This document shows positions 17,937 through 26,770 of a stretch of DNA of 58,394 nt, piece by piece. The position numbers were made by a program, and so were the translations under genes. The first letter of the stretch is position 1. Every line of letters begins with the position of its first letter. The notes beneath the pieces were generated by a model, which was not told the DNA's origin, did no database searches, and saw nothing but the letters and a program-made list of their open reading frames with translations. The DNA is from Oscillatoria sp. SIO1A7. GTDB lineage: Bacteria; Cyanobacteriota; Cyanobacteriia; Cyanobacteriales; Laspinemataceae. Location of the stretch: assembly GCA_010672965.1 (NCBI GenBank), contig JAAHFN010000014.1, positions 64,574 to 122,967 on the forward strand, read 5' to 3'.

Positions 17937-17970
17937 GTTTTAAGTTTTGAGTTTTAAGTTTTGAGTTTTA
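17934..17970 (+). repeat. GAGTTTTAAGTTTT microsatellite at the gene end
   Basis: Alternating TTTTAAG/TTTTGAG units begin at the stop codon of the large kinase gene. The same unit recurs after several other genes in this window (22650-22690, 29360-29415, 30400-30435, 45045-45080, and reversed at 45478-45512). Confidence 0.75.
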
Positions 17971-18096
17971 TTGCACTACCAAGGCGGCCGCAACGACCCT
18001 TCGACTCCGCTCAGGGCGAGCGGGCGAGCGGGCGAGCGCGTCAGGACAGGCTTAGAACGTTCTTGTTCGTAGGGGCGTTTCGCGCTTAGCGACATG

Positions 18097-18506
18097 AAAC
18101 TGGAGTTTAGACTACCAGAGTCCCAGAATCAAAAAAAGCGGTGAGGGATTGACCCAAACCGCCTAGTAAACAGAAAATGAAGATGCACACTTTCATCCTC
18201 TGCTTGTCTTGTATTGTATGAACGCTAATAAACTCCAAGCTTTTCGTAAAGCTGCGTATAACTACTTAGGCAAAGCCAAAAATGCAACTTTTGATTTGAT
18301 AGATGCCCTGTTGGTTACTCGTAATATTTCTTGTTTAGCCCAACTTTCCCTATGCCCGTTATTCAGACGGAAGTGGCCAAGCGTGGAAGAAGCTCTAGAA
18401 GACTGTAGACCTCACTCGTGAAAAATTGATGCAGCTATACATAGACAGGCTTCTCAGCTTCATTTTGGGCGCTGGGTCAATTTTTCATTAGTCTAAACTC
18501 CAGTTT
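18097..18506 (+). mobile_element. Internally deleted IS4-like element (MITE-like)
   Basis: Terminal inverted repeats AAACTGGAGTTTAGACTA (18097-18114) and its exact complement (18489-18506) bound a 410-bp element. Inside is the start of a transposase gene and, after a deletion junction near 18440, what looks like its last residues. No clear target-site duplication is visible. It cannot encode a transposase of its own but has both ends, so it could be moved in trans. Confidence 0.8.
18218..18480 (+). pseudogene. Truncated IS4-family transposase
   Basis: The 67-codon frame from ATG 18218 (MNANKLQAFRKAAYNYLGKA...) matches my recollection of the N-terminus of cyanobacterial IS4-type DDE transposases. 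It stops at 18419-18421. After the stop, the same frame reads ASQLHFGRWVNFSLV before a second stop at the right repeat, resembling the transposase C-terminus. The catalytic DDE core is missing. This is a remnant, not a functional gene. Confidence 0.7.
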
Positions 18507-18667
18507 TTAATTGTGCGTAGCGCTATATATCCAGCTTCGGAATAAAACGCAAATAAAATAGCAGGCACGGGTTGCGCCTGCTACCGCTAGCTATCAAGGA
18601 GGCCAAACAAGAGAAATGGGGATCGGTTGAAGGGTATCTTTGGGAAAATACTGCGATCGTAAAGATG

Positions 18668-20098
18668 TCAAACGTCCTCATCTACAAACCATAAACCCAG
18701 CTCGGGCTGCAAGCGTTCTGCTACGGGTGCTAAAGGAGCGATCGCTTCTTCGCCAGTTTCTTGTACGGGATTGCCACCGCCCTTAACGCTAAAAGCAATC
18801 AACCGGCGCAATACTTCTGCTGGATTGCTGGCGTTAGCACCGCTGAGCTGGAACAGCATATTATTGGGCTGGCAGCTTTCTTGGATGCTATTAACCAAAC
18901 AAACCACTTTATCATTGTTAACCCGTCCGGTGGCAAATAGCATTTTATCTAGCTTGCCCCCTTTCTGGGCGACCAAACGATTTAAGCGTTGGGTGACATC
19001 TTGGCACCGGCTCTCGGGAGATTTAACTTGAGCGTTTTCCCAAACAATCATCGGCTGGGGGATGGACGATTTCCCCTTTTGAACCACGGTGGCGAAACCA
19101 TTACTATAGGGTTCGCAGGTAAAAACTGCGGCGCGTTGGTTGCTAGTTGCTGCTGGAGTCGGTGGAGTTCCTTGGGGTTCCCGAGCGATTAGTTGGTTTT
19201 CGCGCTCGTTACCTCGAAATATATTGTTGGCTGCGATTTTAGGTTGAGCTTGGGCGATCGCCACCAAACCGTAGTCGCTATTATTTTCGATAACATTCTC
19301 CGACAAAGTTGGACGAGCTGCCTGAGTCACCACGACCCCAATTCTGTTTTGGCGAATCTGGTTATTGGCCACAATAGGGCTAGCAGTATGACCGATAGCC
19401 AAGCCAAAACCAGTATCTAGAAAGAGATTGCCTCGGATTTCCCCCGATGCTTCCCGAGTTACCGAAATACCATTTCCCCCGTTATACATAAATTTATTAT
19501 TCTCGATCGCAGGTTGGCTCTGACCCGATATAAAAATACCTTCTCGGTTATTATTAACAAAGGTACTGTTACGAATAGTAGGGTTAGCATCTTCTACCCA
19601 AACCCCCGTACCTCGCGTCTCGGTATTCGTAACAGTAACGCCCAGAATTTGACTATTAGGCTCTGCTAAAATAGTGACATTTTGGCCAGCCCAAGTGCGG
19701 CTCAGGTGACGTCCGCTGCCGACTATTACTACTCCTTCCCCTTGCCGAGCTTCGTTCCCCCGCAGGATAACTCCCGGTTTTAGTTTCAAAGGGAAAATTT
19801 CTCCAGCGCTATACCGACCCGGCGCGAGTTGAAGCGTCGTTCCGGATTCTGCTATTTCCAAAGCTGCAGTAATGGTGCGCAGGGGATTATCAACATTTTC
19901 GCCAGCACCAGCAGTATCGGTTCCCCGCTTGGGATCTATATAGATAATGCGTTGCTCGGCAATGGTTTGCGATCGCAACGAATTTCCTTGCAGCCGCAGC
20001 TCTCCCGCTTGCAATCCATCGGCTGCTCCAATCGTCAAGGCCGACGTACCCAAGCAGGCTAGAGTTGTTGCCAAGAATCCTACAGTCAATTTCTTCAT
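18668..20098 (-). CDS. Secreted beta-helix (DUF1565) protein with COP23-like domain
   Basis: This 476-aa protein starts with a typical signal peptide (MKKLTVGFLATTLACLGTSA). Residues about 50-310 form a DUF1565/right-handed parallel beta-helix (IYIDPKRGTDTAG, then repeated NTI/NNxF-type rungs), a fold used to bind or cleave polysaccharides; no catalytic residues can be named. The last about 150 residues (IPQPMIVW, RCQDVTQRLN, LFATGRVNN, VVCLVNS) resemble the COP23 domain, a small exported cyanobacterial module with paired cysteines. It is expected in the periplasm or outside the cell. The combination of both modules in one chain is unusual as far as I know. It is transcribed away from its left neighbour and is probably monocistronic. 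Confidence 0.82.
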   Translation of the reverse strand: MKKLTVGFLATTLACLGTSALTIGAADGLQAGELRLQGNSLRSQTIAEQRIIYIDPKRGTDTAGAGENVDNPLRTITAALEIAESGTTLQLAPGRYSAGEIFPLKLKPGVILRGNEARQGEGVVIVGSGRHLSRTWAGQNVTILAEPNSQILGVTVTNTETRGTGVWVEDANPTIRNSTFVNNNREGIFISGQSQPAIENNKFMYNGGNGISVTREASGEIRGNLFLDTGFGLAIGHTASPIVANNQIRQNRIGVVVTQAARPTLSENVIENNSDYGLVAIAQAQPKIAANNIFRGNERENQLIAREPQGTPPTPAATSNQRAAVFTCEPYSNGFATVVQKGKSSIPQPMIVWENAQVKSPESRCQDVTQRLNRLVAQKGGKLDKMLFATGRVNNDKVVCLVNSIQESCQPNNMLFQLSGANASNPAEVLRRLIAFSVKGGGNPVQETGEEAIAPLAPVAERLQPELGLWFVDEDV

Positions 20099-20784
20099 TA
20101 TTATTTGTCCCCATAGAGTAATTTACATACAGTCTTCATGCTAAGTTAACTAGCTTCTTAGCAATTTTCCGGATTATTTTTAGATAGTTTAGAAAGAATA
20201 AGCAAATAAGCATTAGTTGCCTAAGAGCAAGTCGCGCCCTTGCATCAATATATTTCAGCCCTTAAGCCAAAGGCTGCAACTTAAAGCTTATTCTTTTAGT
20301 TACTTTCGCGGTTATTTTTTCTACTATCTATTTTTCTACTATCTTTCGAGTCAAAATTTGACAGCAATATTTTTACAGGAATCTTTTTACAGGAATCTTT
20401 TTACAGTATTTGCTAGTCCTGCCAGATAGTTGTAAATATAGTTTTTTCAAGAGTTACGCAATGACACAATCTGTAGGGGCACTGCCCCCCATGCCTGCCC
20501 CAAGTCTGCCCTGGTCTAGCAGCAAATATAGAGATATTGCGTAAGTCCTGTTTTTCTATTTCTCACCGACGCCATATATGAACTTACTATGTAAGTTCTC
20601 TTTTCCTAAAAACCTTTCTCTCACTTCTGACAAAGTTTAATACCTAATTGTTCCCGAATTGTACTGGGACTTTACAAGCCAAGTTTTAAGTTATGTTAAG
20701 GAATTAGAGAGGCGAGAGCTACGTCATGGCCTTTACTAAAATGCTATATCATGCCCGGTATCCACCAAAGAGCCAACTGGGCCA
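20099..20784. other. Gene-free stretch with short tandem repeats
   Basis: No gene is seen. It holds direct repeats of TTTTTCTACTATC (about 20315-20345), a tandem AGGAATCTTTTTAC repeat (about 20376-20410) and one copy of the GGACTTACGCA-type MITE (20449-20549). The leader of the 20785 gene lies at the right end. Confidence 0.5.
20449..20549. mobile_element. MITE family 1 copy (TTACGCAAT ends)
   Basis: The left end GAGTTACGCAATGACA and right end ATTGCGTAAGTCCTG are inverted repeats. The inside has the GTAGGGGCAnTGCCCCC and GGTCTAGCA blocks shared with copies at 49708, 51085 and 51637. The left end is slightly diverged. Confidence 0.75.
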
Positions 20785-21165
20785 ATGATTCCAAAATTCA
20801 AAGATGTAGAGGCATGGGAGCAAGCGGAACAACTGATGCAACCGACCCTGATTCGCCTGCTGGATAACATCCGCAAACAGGCCGATCGCTCGGACTGGCA
20901 GACAAGTTACGAAGATGTGCAAACTCCTATACCGGGCTACAACCTTCATTTGAACCGGGAAGGCCAGCACCTCACATTCGACCTATGGGAAATGTGCTAT
21001 CAAATCTGCTTTCGCGACTATGCCCCGACCGAGGCCGAGGCCGGGAGCCGAGAAGCAAACATTGATACCAGCTTGATTGAGGAGACTGGCGAGGTGGACT
21101 GGAACAGGCTAGACGCCAAAGCCAAACAGTTAGTAGAAAGTTTGTTTGACGATTTGCCAAAATAA
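20785..21165 (+). CDS. Conserved hypothetical protein (126 aa)
   Basis: A soluble, acidic 126-aa protein with a tryptophan-rich pattern (VEAWEQAEQLMQP, RSDWQTSYEDVQ, LTFDLWEMCYQI). I believe related proteins exist in other cyanobacteria but I cannot assign a domain or function. It has no signal peptide or membrane segment. The ATG at 20785 fits the start of the compact region. It stands alone, followed by a dispersed repeat. Confidence 0.7.
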   Translation: MIPKFKDVEAWEQAEQLMQPTLIRLLDNIRKQADRSDWQTSYEDVQTPIPGYNLHLNREGQHLTFDLWEMCYQICFRDYAPTEAEAGSREANIDTSLIEETGEVDWNRLDAKAKQLVESLFDDLPK

Positions 21166-21219
21166 CAGTCGCAGGCAAATATTCCGCAAGAATAGCAGGA
21201 ATTTTCCTACACAAGCGGG

Positions 21220-21412
21220 TGTGGGGCCGCCAAGCCCTTCCGGGGCGGCTACGCCTACGGTGTGTGGGGTGTAGGGAAACTTCATGCTATTTCCCAACCG
21301 CTTTCGGGAGCTGGAAGCCCTACGGTAACGGAGGTTTCTGGCTTTCATCGCGACGATAACCGGATGTCACTAATGTGGTGAAAAAGCCTCAGAATCAACA
21401 CCCTACCCTACC
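21220..21412 (+). repeat. Dispersed ~150-190-bp repeat, family R (copy 1)
   Basis: The blocks GTAGGGAAACTTCATGCTAT, TTTCCCAACCGCTTTCGGGA and GAAAAAGCCTCAGAATCAAC occur in order here, again at about 42990-43150 on the same strand, and on the opposite strand at about 29532-29690. GTGTGGGGTGTAGGG-type low-complexity sequence flanks all three. No coding region is present. It is probably a non-autonomous dispersed repeat. Confidence 0.75.
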
Positions 21413-21507
21413 GCCACACCCTACACCCTACACCACCCTACACCCTAGCCAGAGCCCCTAGGCTCGATAATAAAATTGCCCCTATAGAGCGATAGAGCAG
21501 ATAGAAG

Positions 21508-22656
21508 ATGAATCAGGAACTACGGGAACTCCAGAGATCGGCAGGCGCGACATTTGCCAGCTCGGCCAGCGGGATAGAGATGCCGATTTTTGGCAATGAT
21601 GCTGCGGCATTGAGAGCAGCAAGAGAAGGGGTAGCCATTTGCGATCGCAGCCATTGGGGACGCATCCAGGTTGCCGGAGCCGACCGGATCCGCTTTTTGC
21701 ACAACCAAACCACCAACGATTTCCAGAAGCTCAAACCCCAACAAAGCTGCGAGACTGTTTTTATCACCTCCACCGCACGCACCATTGACTTAGCTACTGC
21801 CTACATCGCCGAAGATGCTACGATTTTGCTAGTTTCTCCCAACCGCCGCGAGAAAATAATGGCATGGTTAGACCGCTATATTTTCCCAGCCGATAAGGTA
21901 TATATCGAAGATATCACCGACTCCACGGGCTGCTTCAGCGCGATCGGACCGGGCAGCACCGCCTTGCTAGAGCAATTGGGTGTTTCCCTCGATTGGGAGT
22001 CGCCCGCCCCGCCAGAAAATGTCCTGCCAGAAAATGTCCTGCCAGAAAATTCCTCGCCAGAAAATTCCTCGCCAGAAAATAAACCGGGGAGACACCAAAT
22101 CGTAGAGTTAAACGGGATACCAGTTCGCATCGCTACTGGCAGCGGTTTGGCAGCGGTTGGCTATACTTTTATATTTGCGATCGAGAATGCTGCGGCTTTG
22201 TGGCAAACTCTGACCAATGCTGGCGCAGTTTGTTTGGGAGAAGACTGCTGGGAACAGCTCAGAATCCAGCAAGGACGACCGGCACCAGACCTGGAACTGA
22301 CCGAGGACTACAATCCCCTAGAGGCAGGTTTGTGGCAAACGATTTCTTTTGAGAAAGGATGCTATATCGGCCAAGAAACCATCGCTCGCCTCAATACCTA
22401 TAAAGGAGTAAAGCAGCAGCTCTGGGGATTGCGACTCTCGGCGCCTTCGGAACCGGGAACTACAGTCACAGCGGAGGAAGAGAAGGTAGGGACGCTGACC
22501 AGTTATGTAGAAACTTCAGAGGGATTTTTTGGCCTTGCCTATATTCGCACTAAGGCTGGCGGTGCCGGACTTAAGGTTAGGGTCGGAAATGTTGACGGAG
22601 TTGCGATCGATCTGCCATTTTTAAGCAGAGGCTATCTGCAAGACCAAGAGGTTTAA
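21508..22656 (+). CDS. ygfZ: YgfZ/GcvT-like folate-binding protein
   Basis: This 382-aa protein has the GcvT/YgfZ fold. The YgfZ signature KGCYIGQET is present near residue 289, with the preceding YNPLEAGLWQTISF; these proteins bind tetrahydrofolate and help maintain some Fe-S enzymes. The N-terminal half (IRFLHNQTTNDF) is also typical. An insertion at about residues 169-191 consists of pentapeptide repeats (PENVL, PENVL, PENSS, PENSS, PEN) encoded by 15-bp tandem units at about 22012-22080. It sits on a loop-like segment between the two halves and keeps the frame. The stop codon begins an AAGTTTTGAG microsatellite. Glycine-cleavage T-protein is the alternative, but the KGCYxGQE motif favours YgfZ. 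Confidence 0.88.
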   Translation: MNQELRELQRSAGATFASSASGIEMPIFGNDAAALRAAREGVAICDRSHWGRIQVAGADRIRFLHNQTTNDFQKLKPQQSCETVFITSTARTIDLATAYIAEDATILLVSPNRREKIMAWLDRYIFPADKVYIEDITDSTGCFSAIGPGSTALLEQLGVSLDWESPAPPENVLPENVLPENSSPENSSPENKPGRHQIVELNGIPVRIATGSGLAAVGYTFIFAIENAAALWQTLTNAGAVCLGEDCWEQLRIQQGRPAPDLELTEDYNPLEAGLWQTISFEKGCYIGQETIARLNTYKGVKQQLWGLRLSAPSEPGTTVTAEEEKVGTLTSYVETSEGFFGLAYIRTKAGGAGLKVRVGNVDGVAIDLPFLSRGYLQDQEV

Positions 22657-22919
22657 GTTTTAAGTTTTGAGTTTTAAGTTTTGAGTTTCATAGCAGTAAG
22701 CAATAAGCAGTAGGGGCTTTCCGGGGCTTTCCGGCCGCATGCGCTCTTTGGGGGGAGCTACGCCTGCGCAGATTTGATATAGCATTACCGACGCTCGGGC
22801 GCGGACAGGAATCAAAGTGCTCTTTTGCTTGAATTGGCAAGGCTTTGGCGCTCAAGCTGACTGCTGATAGCTGACCGCTTACTGCTATATAAGTTTCTAT
22901 CGCTTTTAGCAGCGATCGC
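22657..22919. other. Low-complexity intergenic sequence
   Basis: Holds the AAGTTTT/GAGTTTT microsatellite (to about 22690), GGGGCTTTCC repeats and a GCTGACTGCTGATAGCTGAC repeat near 22855-22890. No gene is seen. Confidence 0.5.
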
Positions 22920-23195
22920 AAAAGGGATATAGCAATTGACTGGCGAACGGCCCTGTAGATGTTGCCGGACAACTGCAGGCACCGAGTTTGCACTCTTGTC
23001 GCCAATACCAAACCTCTTCTGGCAGAACCAGCACCATCGGGCCATTGCCGCATTGTCCCAAACAATTGCTGGCGACAATAGCGACATTTTCCACAGGCGA
23101 AGCGAGAAAAGCAGGCAATACCTCTGCGGCGCCGTACTTGCGACAGGCTCGGTTTTGGCCAACTAGAACTTTTCTTGGAACGACTAAAAGAGGTC
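22920..23195 (-). pseudogene. Thioredoxin-like [2Fe-2S] ferredoxin remnant
   Basis: The minus strand reads KVLVGQNRACRKYGAAEVLP, then ASNCLGQCGNGPMVLVLPEE and VWY, the pattern of the (2Fe-2S) ferredoxin-like small proteins of cyanobacteria, including the Cys residues in NRACRKYG and NCLGQCGNG. The C-terminal end continues only in another frame (VPAVVRQHLQGRSPVNCYIP), so a frameshift lies near 22985-23000. The 5' end has no start of its own and runs directly out of the pyrC remnant. A sequencing error could explain the frameshift but not the fused start. Confidence 0.7.
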
Positions 23196-23670
23196 CGTGC
23201 ATACAACCCATAAAAATTTTGATACCTGGGATTGGGTTCCCTTCCAGAATATCTGGCAAGTTTTCCGAAGTCGCGCCAATGCCAATAAAAAAGCCATAAC
23301 TAAGGAATTTTCAGAGGCCCGCCCGAGCTTATCGTCTAGAGCTTCCTGGGTAATCGTCACTGGTCGGGGTGTTGGGCATTTCTAGAGACGAAGTAATTCC
23401 GCCACAACGCAGGCAGAGGTTGCGGTAAAAAGATCTTCCTTATGCTCTCCCGGTTCGCGAAAATGGACCTGTGGTTCGATCGCCCCCGGCAACAAAGTTA
23501 AACCATCGGCGTCGATAATCTCCCAGTCGCTCGAAACTCTGAATTTCGGGAGCGACCTGGGGGATTTTTCCCTCCCCCACCAAACATCTCCCAACAAAAA
23601 AATTGTCTCCGGCTTTCAGGATCCGAGCCCGTCGAATTAATAGATACGAGGCAGCAGCTATAATATTCAA
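23196..23670 (-). pseudogene. pyrC: Decayed dihydroorotase (pyrC) fragment
   Basis: Minus-strand pieces in different frames match consecutive parts of dihydroorotase: [18 protein letters not shown], then [20 protein letters not shown] with [13 protein letters not shown], then RPVTITQEALDDKLGRASEN, then GATSENLPDILEGNPIPGIK with IFMGCMHGPLLV. The metal-binding HxH is already changed to HF in the visible copy. At least three frame changes and internal losses separate the pieces, and the remaining two thirds of the enzyme are absent: the sequence passes straight into the ferredoxin-like remnant. A functional pyrC should exist elsewhere in the genome. Confidence 0.75.
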
Positions 23671-24435
23671 GCACGAATTTCGTAAGGTGTATCTCTTTAA
23701 TCTAGTCCCAGCCAGTTTTAAAGACTTGCCAAAGTCACTAAATTATTTTAGAGTGGAGCTATAGCGGTTCTCAAATTGATGTGAGGTTTCTGGGGCGAAG
23801 CGGGCGAAGCATCCCATTACGAGGGTTACCGTTCTACGGCCGAGATTGTCTTGGGGATGCTGTCGCCCCTACGTTACACTTATTTGAGAAACGCTATAAG
23901 ACGATCGCTTCCCCTGAAGAGTTTCCCATTGACTGGGATTTTTTCAGGGCTCTGGTCCTTTTAAAAGGTTGCGAATTACGCAAACTGTCGCAAACTATAG
24001 GAAACATACCTATTAGTAAGACGTTCTAGTAGCAAGAAACCCTATTTACTAGGTATCGATAGTAGCCAAAAAGCGCAAGTCCCGATCGAGAGTTGAGGCG
24101 TGATTAGTAAGGGTGTCTGAGTCGTGAGGGTGTAATTGACGAGAGCGATCGCATACCGATGTTTTGAACTATGACTTGAATGAGACTTCAAAGATGAGAG
24201 TATGTCAGCCTAAAGGAGTATCTGGGCAACCGTACTTACCTTTGCCCCAAATCCCCTAAAGTAACCAAAGTGGGATGGTGGTTTTAAGAAAACACATTTA
24301 TTTAATATTGGCTAAACCCCAACCATAGAGGGCTATATCCCGCCTGTATCCGGCCTGCATACGGCTGGTATCCGGCTTTCAACAAGCTAGGTCTAGGGAT
24401 CTCGTCGATAAGCAGCTTTTCTCAAAGATATCAAG
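23671..24435. other. Gene-free stretch before lepB
   Basis: About 765 nt with no supported gene; an 82-codon frame at 23781-24029 has no recognisable features. It holds the leader of lepB and scattered short repeats such as TATCCGGC near 24345-24375. Confidence 0.45.
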
Positions 24436-25056
24436 ATGACTCGCCAAAAGCAACCAACGTCTGATTCTGATTCAAGGCAAAATAACCAACAGGAACAATC
24501 GCAACAGGCAGAAAATCCTTGGATAGAGGGGCTCAAGACTATACTGCTTAGCGCAATATTAGCTGTAGGAATTCGCACCTTTGTCGCCGAGGCTCGCTAC
24601 ATTCCCTCGGGATCTATGCTGCCGACCTTGGAAATCGACGATCGCTTGATTGTGGATAAGTTGGGGTATCGCTTCGGCGACCCACAGAGGGGGGATGTTG
24701 TGGTATTTGCCCCAACTGCCAAGCTCGAAGCGCAAAATTTTAAAGATGCTTTCATCAAGCGGGTTATAGGTTTGCCTGGAGAGATTATACAAGTCAAGGG
24801 GGGAGAGGTTTATGTCAACGATCGCCCCCTGAAGGAAAATTATATCGCCGATCGCCCGAAATACGAGTATGGTCCAGTGACAGTACCCGAGGGTCAATAT
24901 TTGGTCTTGGGGGATAATCGCAATAACAGCTACGACAGCCACTACTGGGGTTTTGTACCCCGCGATCGCATTATTGGTCGGGCAGTAATTCGTTTTTGGC
25001 CCCCAAATCGCCTCGGCCAACTAGACCCAGAACCAGTTTATATTGAAAGCAATTAA
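24436..25056 (+). CDS. lepB: Signal peptidase I
   Basis: This 206-aa membrane-anchored serine protease removes signal peptides from exported proteins at the outer face of the plasma or thylakoid membrane. A charged, glutamine-rich cytoplasmic start is followed by one membrane segment (about 31-50, TILLSAILAVGIRTF). The catalytic Ser60 is in IPSGSMLPTL and the general base Lys108 in FIKRVIGLPG; the VLGDNRNNSYDSHYWGFVP box follows. Length is typical of cyanobacterial LepB. It is probably monocistronic, with a strong hairpin 30 nt after the stop. Confidence 0.96.
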   Translation: MTRQKQPTSDSDSRQNNQQEQSQQAENPWIEGLKTILLSAILAVGIRTFVAEARYIPSGSMLPTLEIDDRLIVDKLGYRFGDPQRGDVVVFAPTAKLEAQNFKDAFIKRVIGLPGEIIQVKGGEVYVNDRPLKENYIADRPKYEYGPVTVPEGQYLVLGDNRNNSYDSHYWGFVPRDRIIGRAVIRFWPPNRLGQLDPEPVYIESN

Positions 25057-25083
25057 AGTAAATATAATTTTATCTAAGATAAA

Positions 25084-25123
25084 CAAGAGGCAGTATTAAT
25101 GGGTCCATTAATACTGCCTCTTG
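25084..25123 (+). terminator. lepB terminator hairpin
   Basis: A 40-nt near-perfect palindrome: CAAGAGGCAGTATTAATGG (25084-25102) pairs with 25105-25123 around a GT centre. It lies just after lepB. The T-run is short, so termination efficiency is uncertain. GGGGCATGGGGC-type low-complexity sequence follows up to about 25250. Confidence 0.65.
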
Positions 25124-25381
25124 GGCATGGGGCGCATGGGGCATAGGGCATTGGAAGAGGCAGGGGAGCAGGGGAGCAGGGAGCAGGGGAGGAGCAGCAA
25201 ATTTCCCCTTTGCCCCCGCCCCTCCTGAGCTTGGTCGTTGCGACCCCCTGCCGCCCGACTTATCTAAAAAATTATGTTAAAAGTCAAATATGTAGTAAGG
25301 TGATAAGCTAGCATAATGGGTAAAGCCCAGCAGGTCTGGTGATGTGTAGGCGTCGGGAAAACCCGGCGTGTTAGGTTTCTA

Positions 25382-26770
25382 GTGTCAAAGCAATCCGATT
25401 CTCAATTATCGCCGCCAGTTTTGTCCGAAGGGAGCGATAGAGATTTGCGCAGCGAATCAACCCTCGGAGAATTACCGCTTTACGTTTTTCAAGTCGATAT
25501 AAAGTGCGAGTCCATTGCCATTACCCGCATATTTGAGAAATATCCGCTGTTACCTGGGGTCATATTGCTAGAAGAGGGAAAGTTTGCTGGCATGATGTCG
25601 CGGCTGCGACTCCTAGAGTATCTAATTCGACCTCGCGCCATAGAGATGTTTTTGCATGAAGCTCTGGAGGTACTATACAGCTATGCTCGCAGGGAGATTT
25701 TGATGCTTTCGGAGCAAACGCCGATTGTGGATGCAGCTAGAGTAGCACTGCGGCGATCGCCCGAGCTATTGGGAGAACCGATAGTCGTCAAAATGGAAGA
25801 AAGTAGCGAGTATCGCCTGCTCAACGTACAAGAACTCAATATTGCTTATTGGCAAATCCGAGGCATAGAAACTCAACTGCGCTTCGAGCATATGCAAGCG
25901 GATACTATCCAAAGCGAAAAAATGGCTAGCTTGGGGCGACTGGTAGATGGGGTAGCTCACGAAATTTTAGATCCGGTAGGATTTATTTGGGGCAATTTAA
26001 ATTATGTAGCCGACTATAGCCAAAATTTAATTGAATTGATGGCTGCTTACGAGAAGTATTTGCCCGATCTTCCTGAAGAAATAGTCCAGTTGAGGGCGGA
26101 GATGGAGCTAGATTATTTGCAGCAAGACTTGCCGCGAGCTATGGCTAGCATTCGCAATGGTGCCGATCGCTTAAAGAAACTGGTATCCAGCCTGCAAAAC
26201 TTCTGCCATATTGACGAAGTTTATCCAAAACCGGCGGATTTGCACGCTTGTATCGATAGCGCCTTATTGCTGATAAAAAGCAGACTTAGCGGCGAGATTG
26301 AGGTGGCCAGAAACTACGGTCATTTGCCGCCGGTCTCTTGCTATGCGGGACAGCTCAATCAAGTTTTTATGAACATTTTTACGATGGCGATCGATGGCTT
26401 GCTCAATAAAGCAGTTAACCAAAAATTTGTACAAGAGTTTAGAGAAATAGGTCTCGATGCTAGCCCTGTAGAAATTTCTAGCAAGTCTCGCATTGAAATT
26501 ACCACAAAATTAACCTCGCAGCCTGCTTCCTTGCCTGCCGCCCCAGATTCTCGCTGGGTTACTATTAAAATAGCTGATAATGGGCCGGGAATGTCCCCAC
26601 AAAAGTTGCAGAAGCTCTTGGCGTCTTTCTCTGCAGAAAAACGACAGGAAAAAGAAACCAGTTTGGTCGTCTCCTATTGGATTGTTACCGCTAAGCATGG
26701 GGGGCAGTTTCACGTCCGCTCTCAACCGGGAGAGGGCACTGAATTTGAAATTATCTTGCCCTTAGTTTGA
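25382..26770 (+). CDS. Histidine kinase-like protein with degenerate ATP lid
   Basis: This 462-aa protein starts at a GTG codon. Residues about 30-165 resemble a CBS-like sensory module (PLLPGVILLEEGKFAGMMSR, then TPIVDAARVALRR). A phosphotransfer domain follows, with the H-box GVAHEILDPVGFIWGNLNYV, very similar in layout to the DHp part of the large kinase at 12501. The ATPase domain keeps IADNGPGM (G1), but the N-box is MNIFTMAIDGLL and the glycine-rich G2 lid (GxGxGLGL in active kinases) reads KETSLVVSYWIV. ATP binding or turnover may be reduced, suggesting a specialised or regulatory pseudokinase. No response regulator gene is adjacent. The ribosome site is weak. Confidence 0.85.
   Translation: MSKQSDSQLSPPVLSEGSDRDLRSESTLGELPLYVFQVDIKCESIAITRIFEKYPLLPGVILLEEGKFAGMMSRLRLLEYLIRPRAIEMFLHEALEVLYSYARREILMLSEQTPIVDAARVALRRSPELLGEPIVVKMEESSEYRLLNVQELNIAYWQIRGIETQLRFEHMQADTIQSEKMASLGRLVDGVAHEILDPVGFIWGNLNYVADYSQNLIELMAAYEKYLPDLPEEIVQLRAEMELDYLQQDLPRAMASIRNGADRLKKLVSSLQNFCHIDEVYPKPADLHACIDSALLLIKSRLSGEIEVARNYGHLPPVSCYAGQLNQVFMNIFTMAIDGLLNKAVNQKFVQEFREIGLDASPVEISSKSRIEITTKLTSQPASLPAAPDSRWVTIKIADNGPGMSPQKLQKLLASFSAEKRQEKETSLVVSYWIVTAKHGGQFHVRSQPGEGTEFEIILPLV

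Noticed and set aside
23781-24029. 82-codon frame upstream of lepB
   Set aside because: No motif or ribosome site; lies in a region of decayed and repeat sequence.
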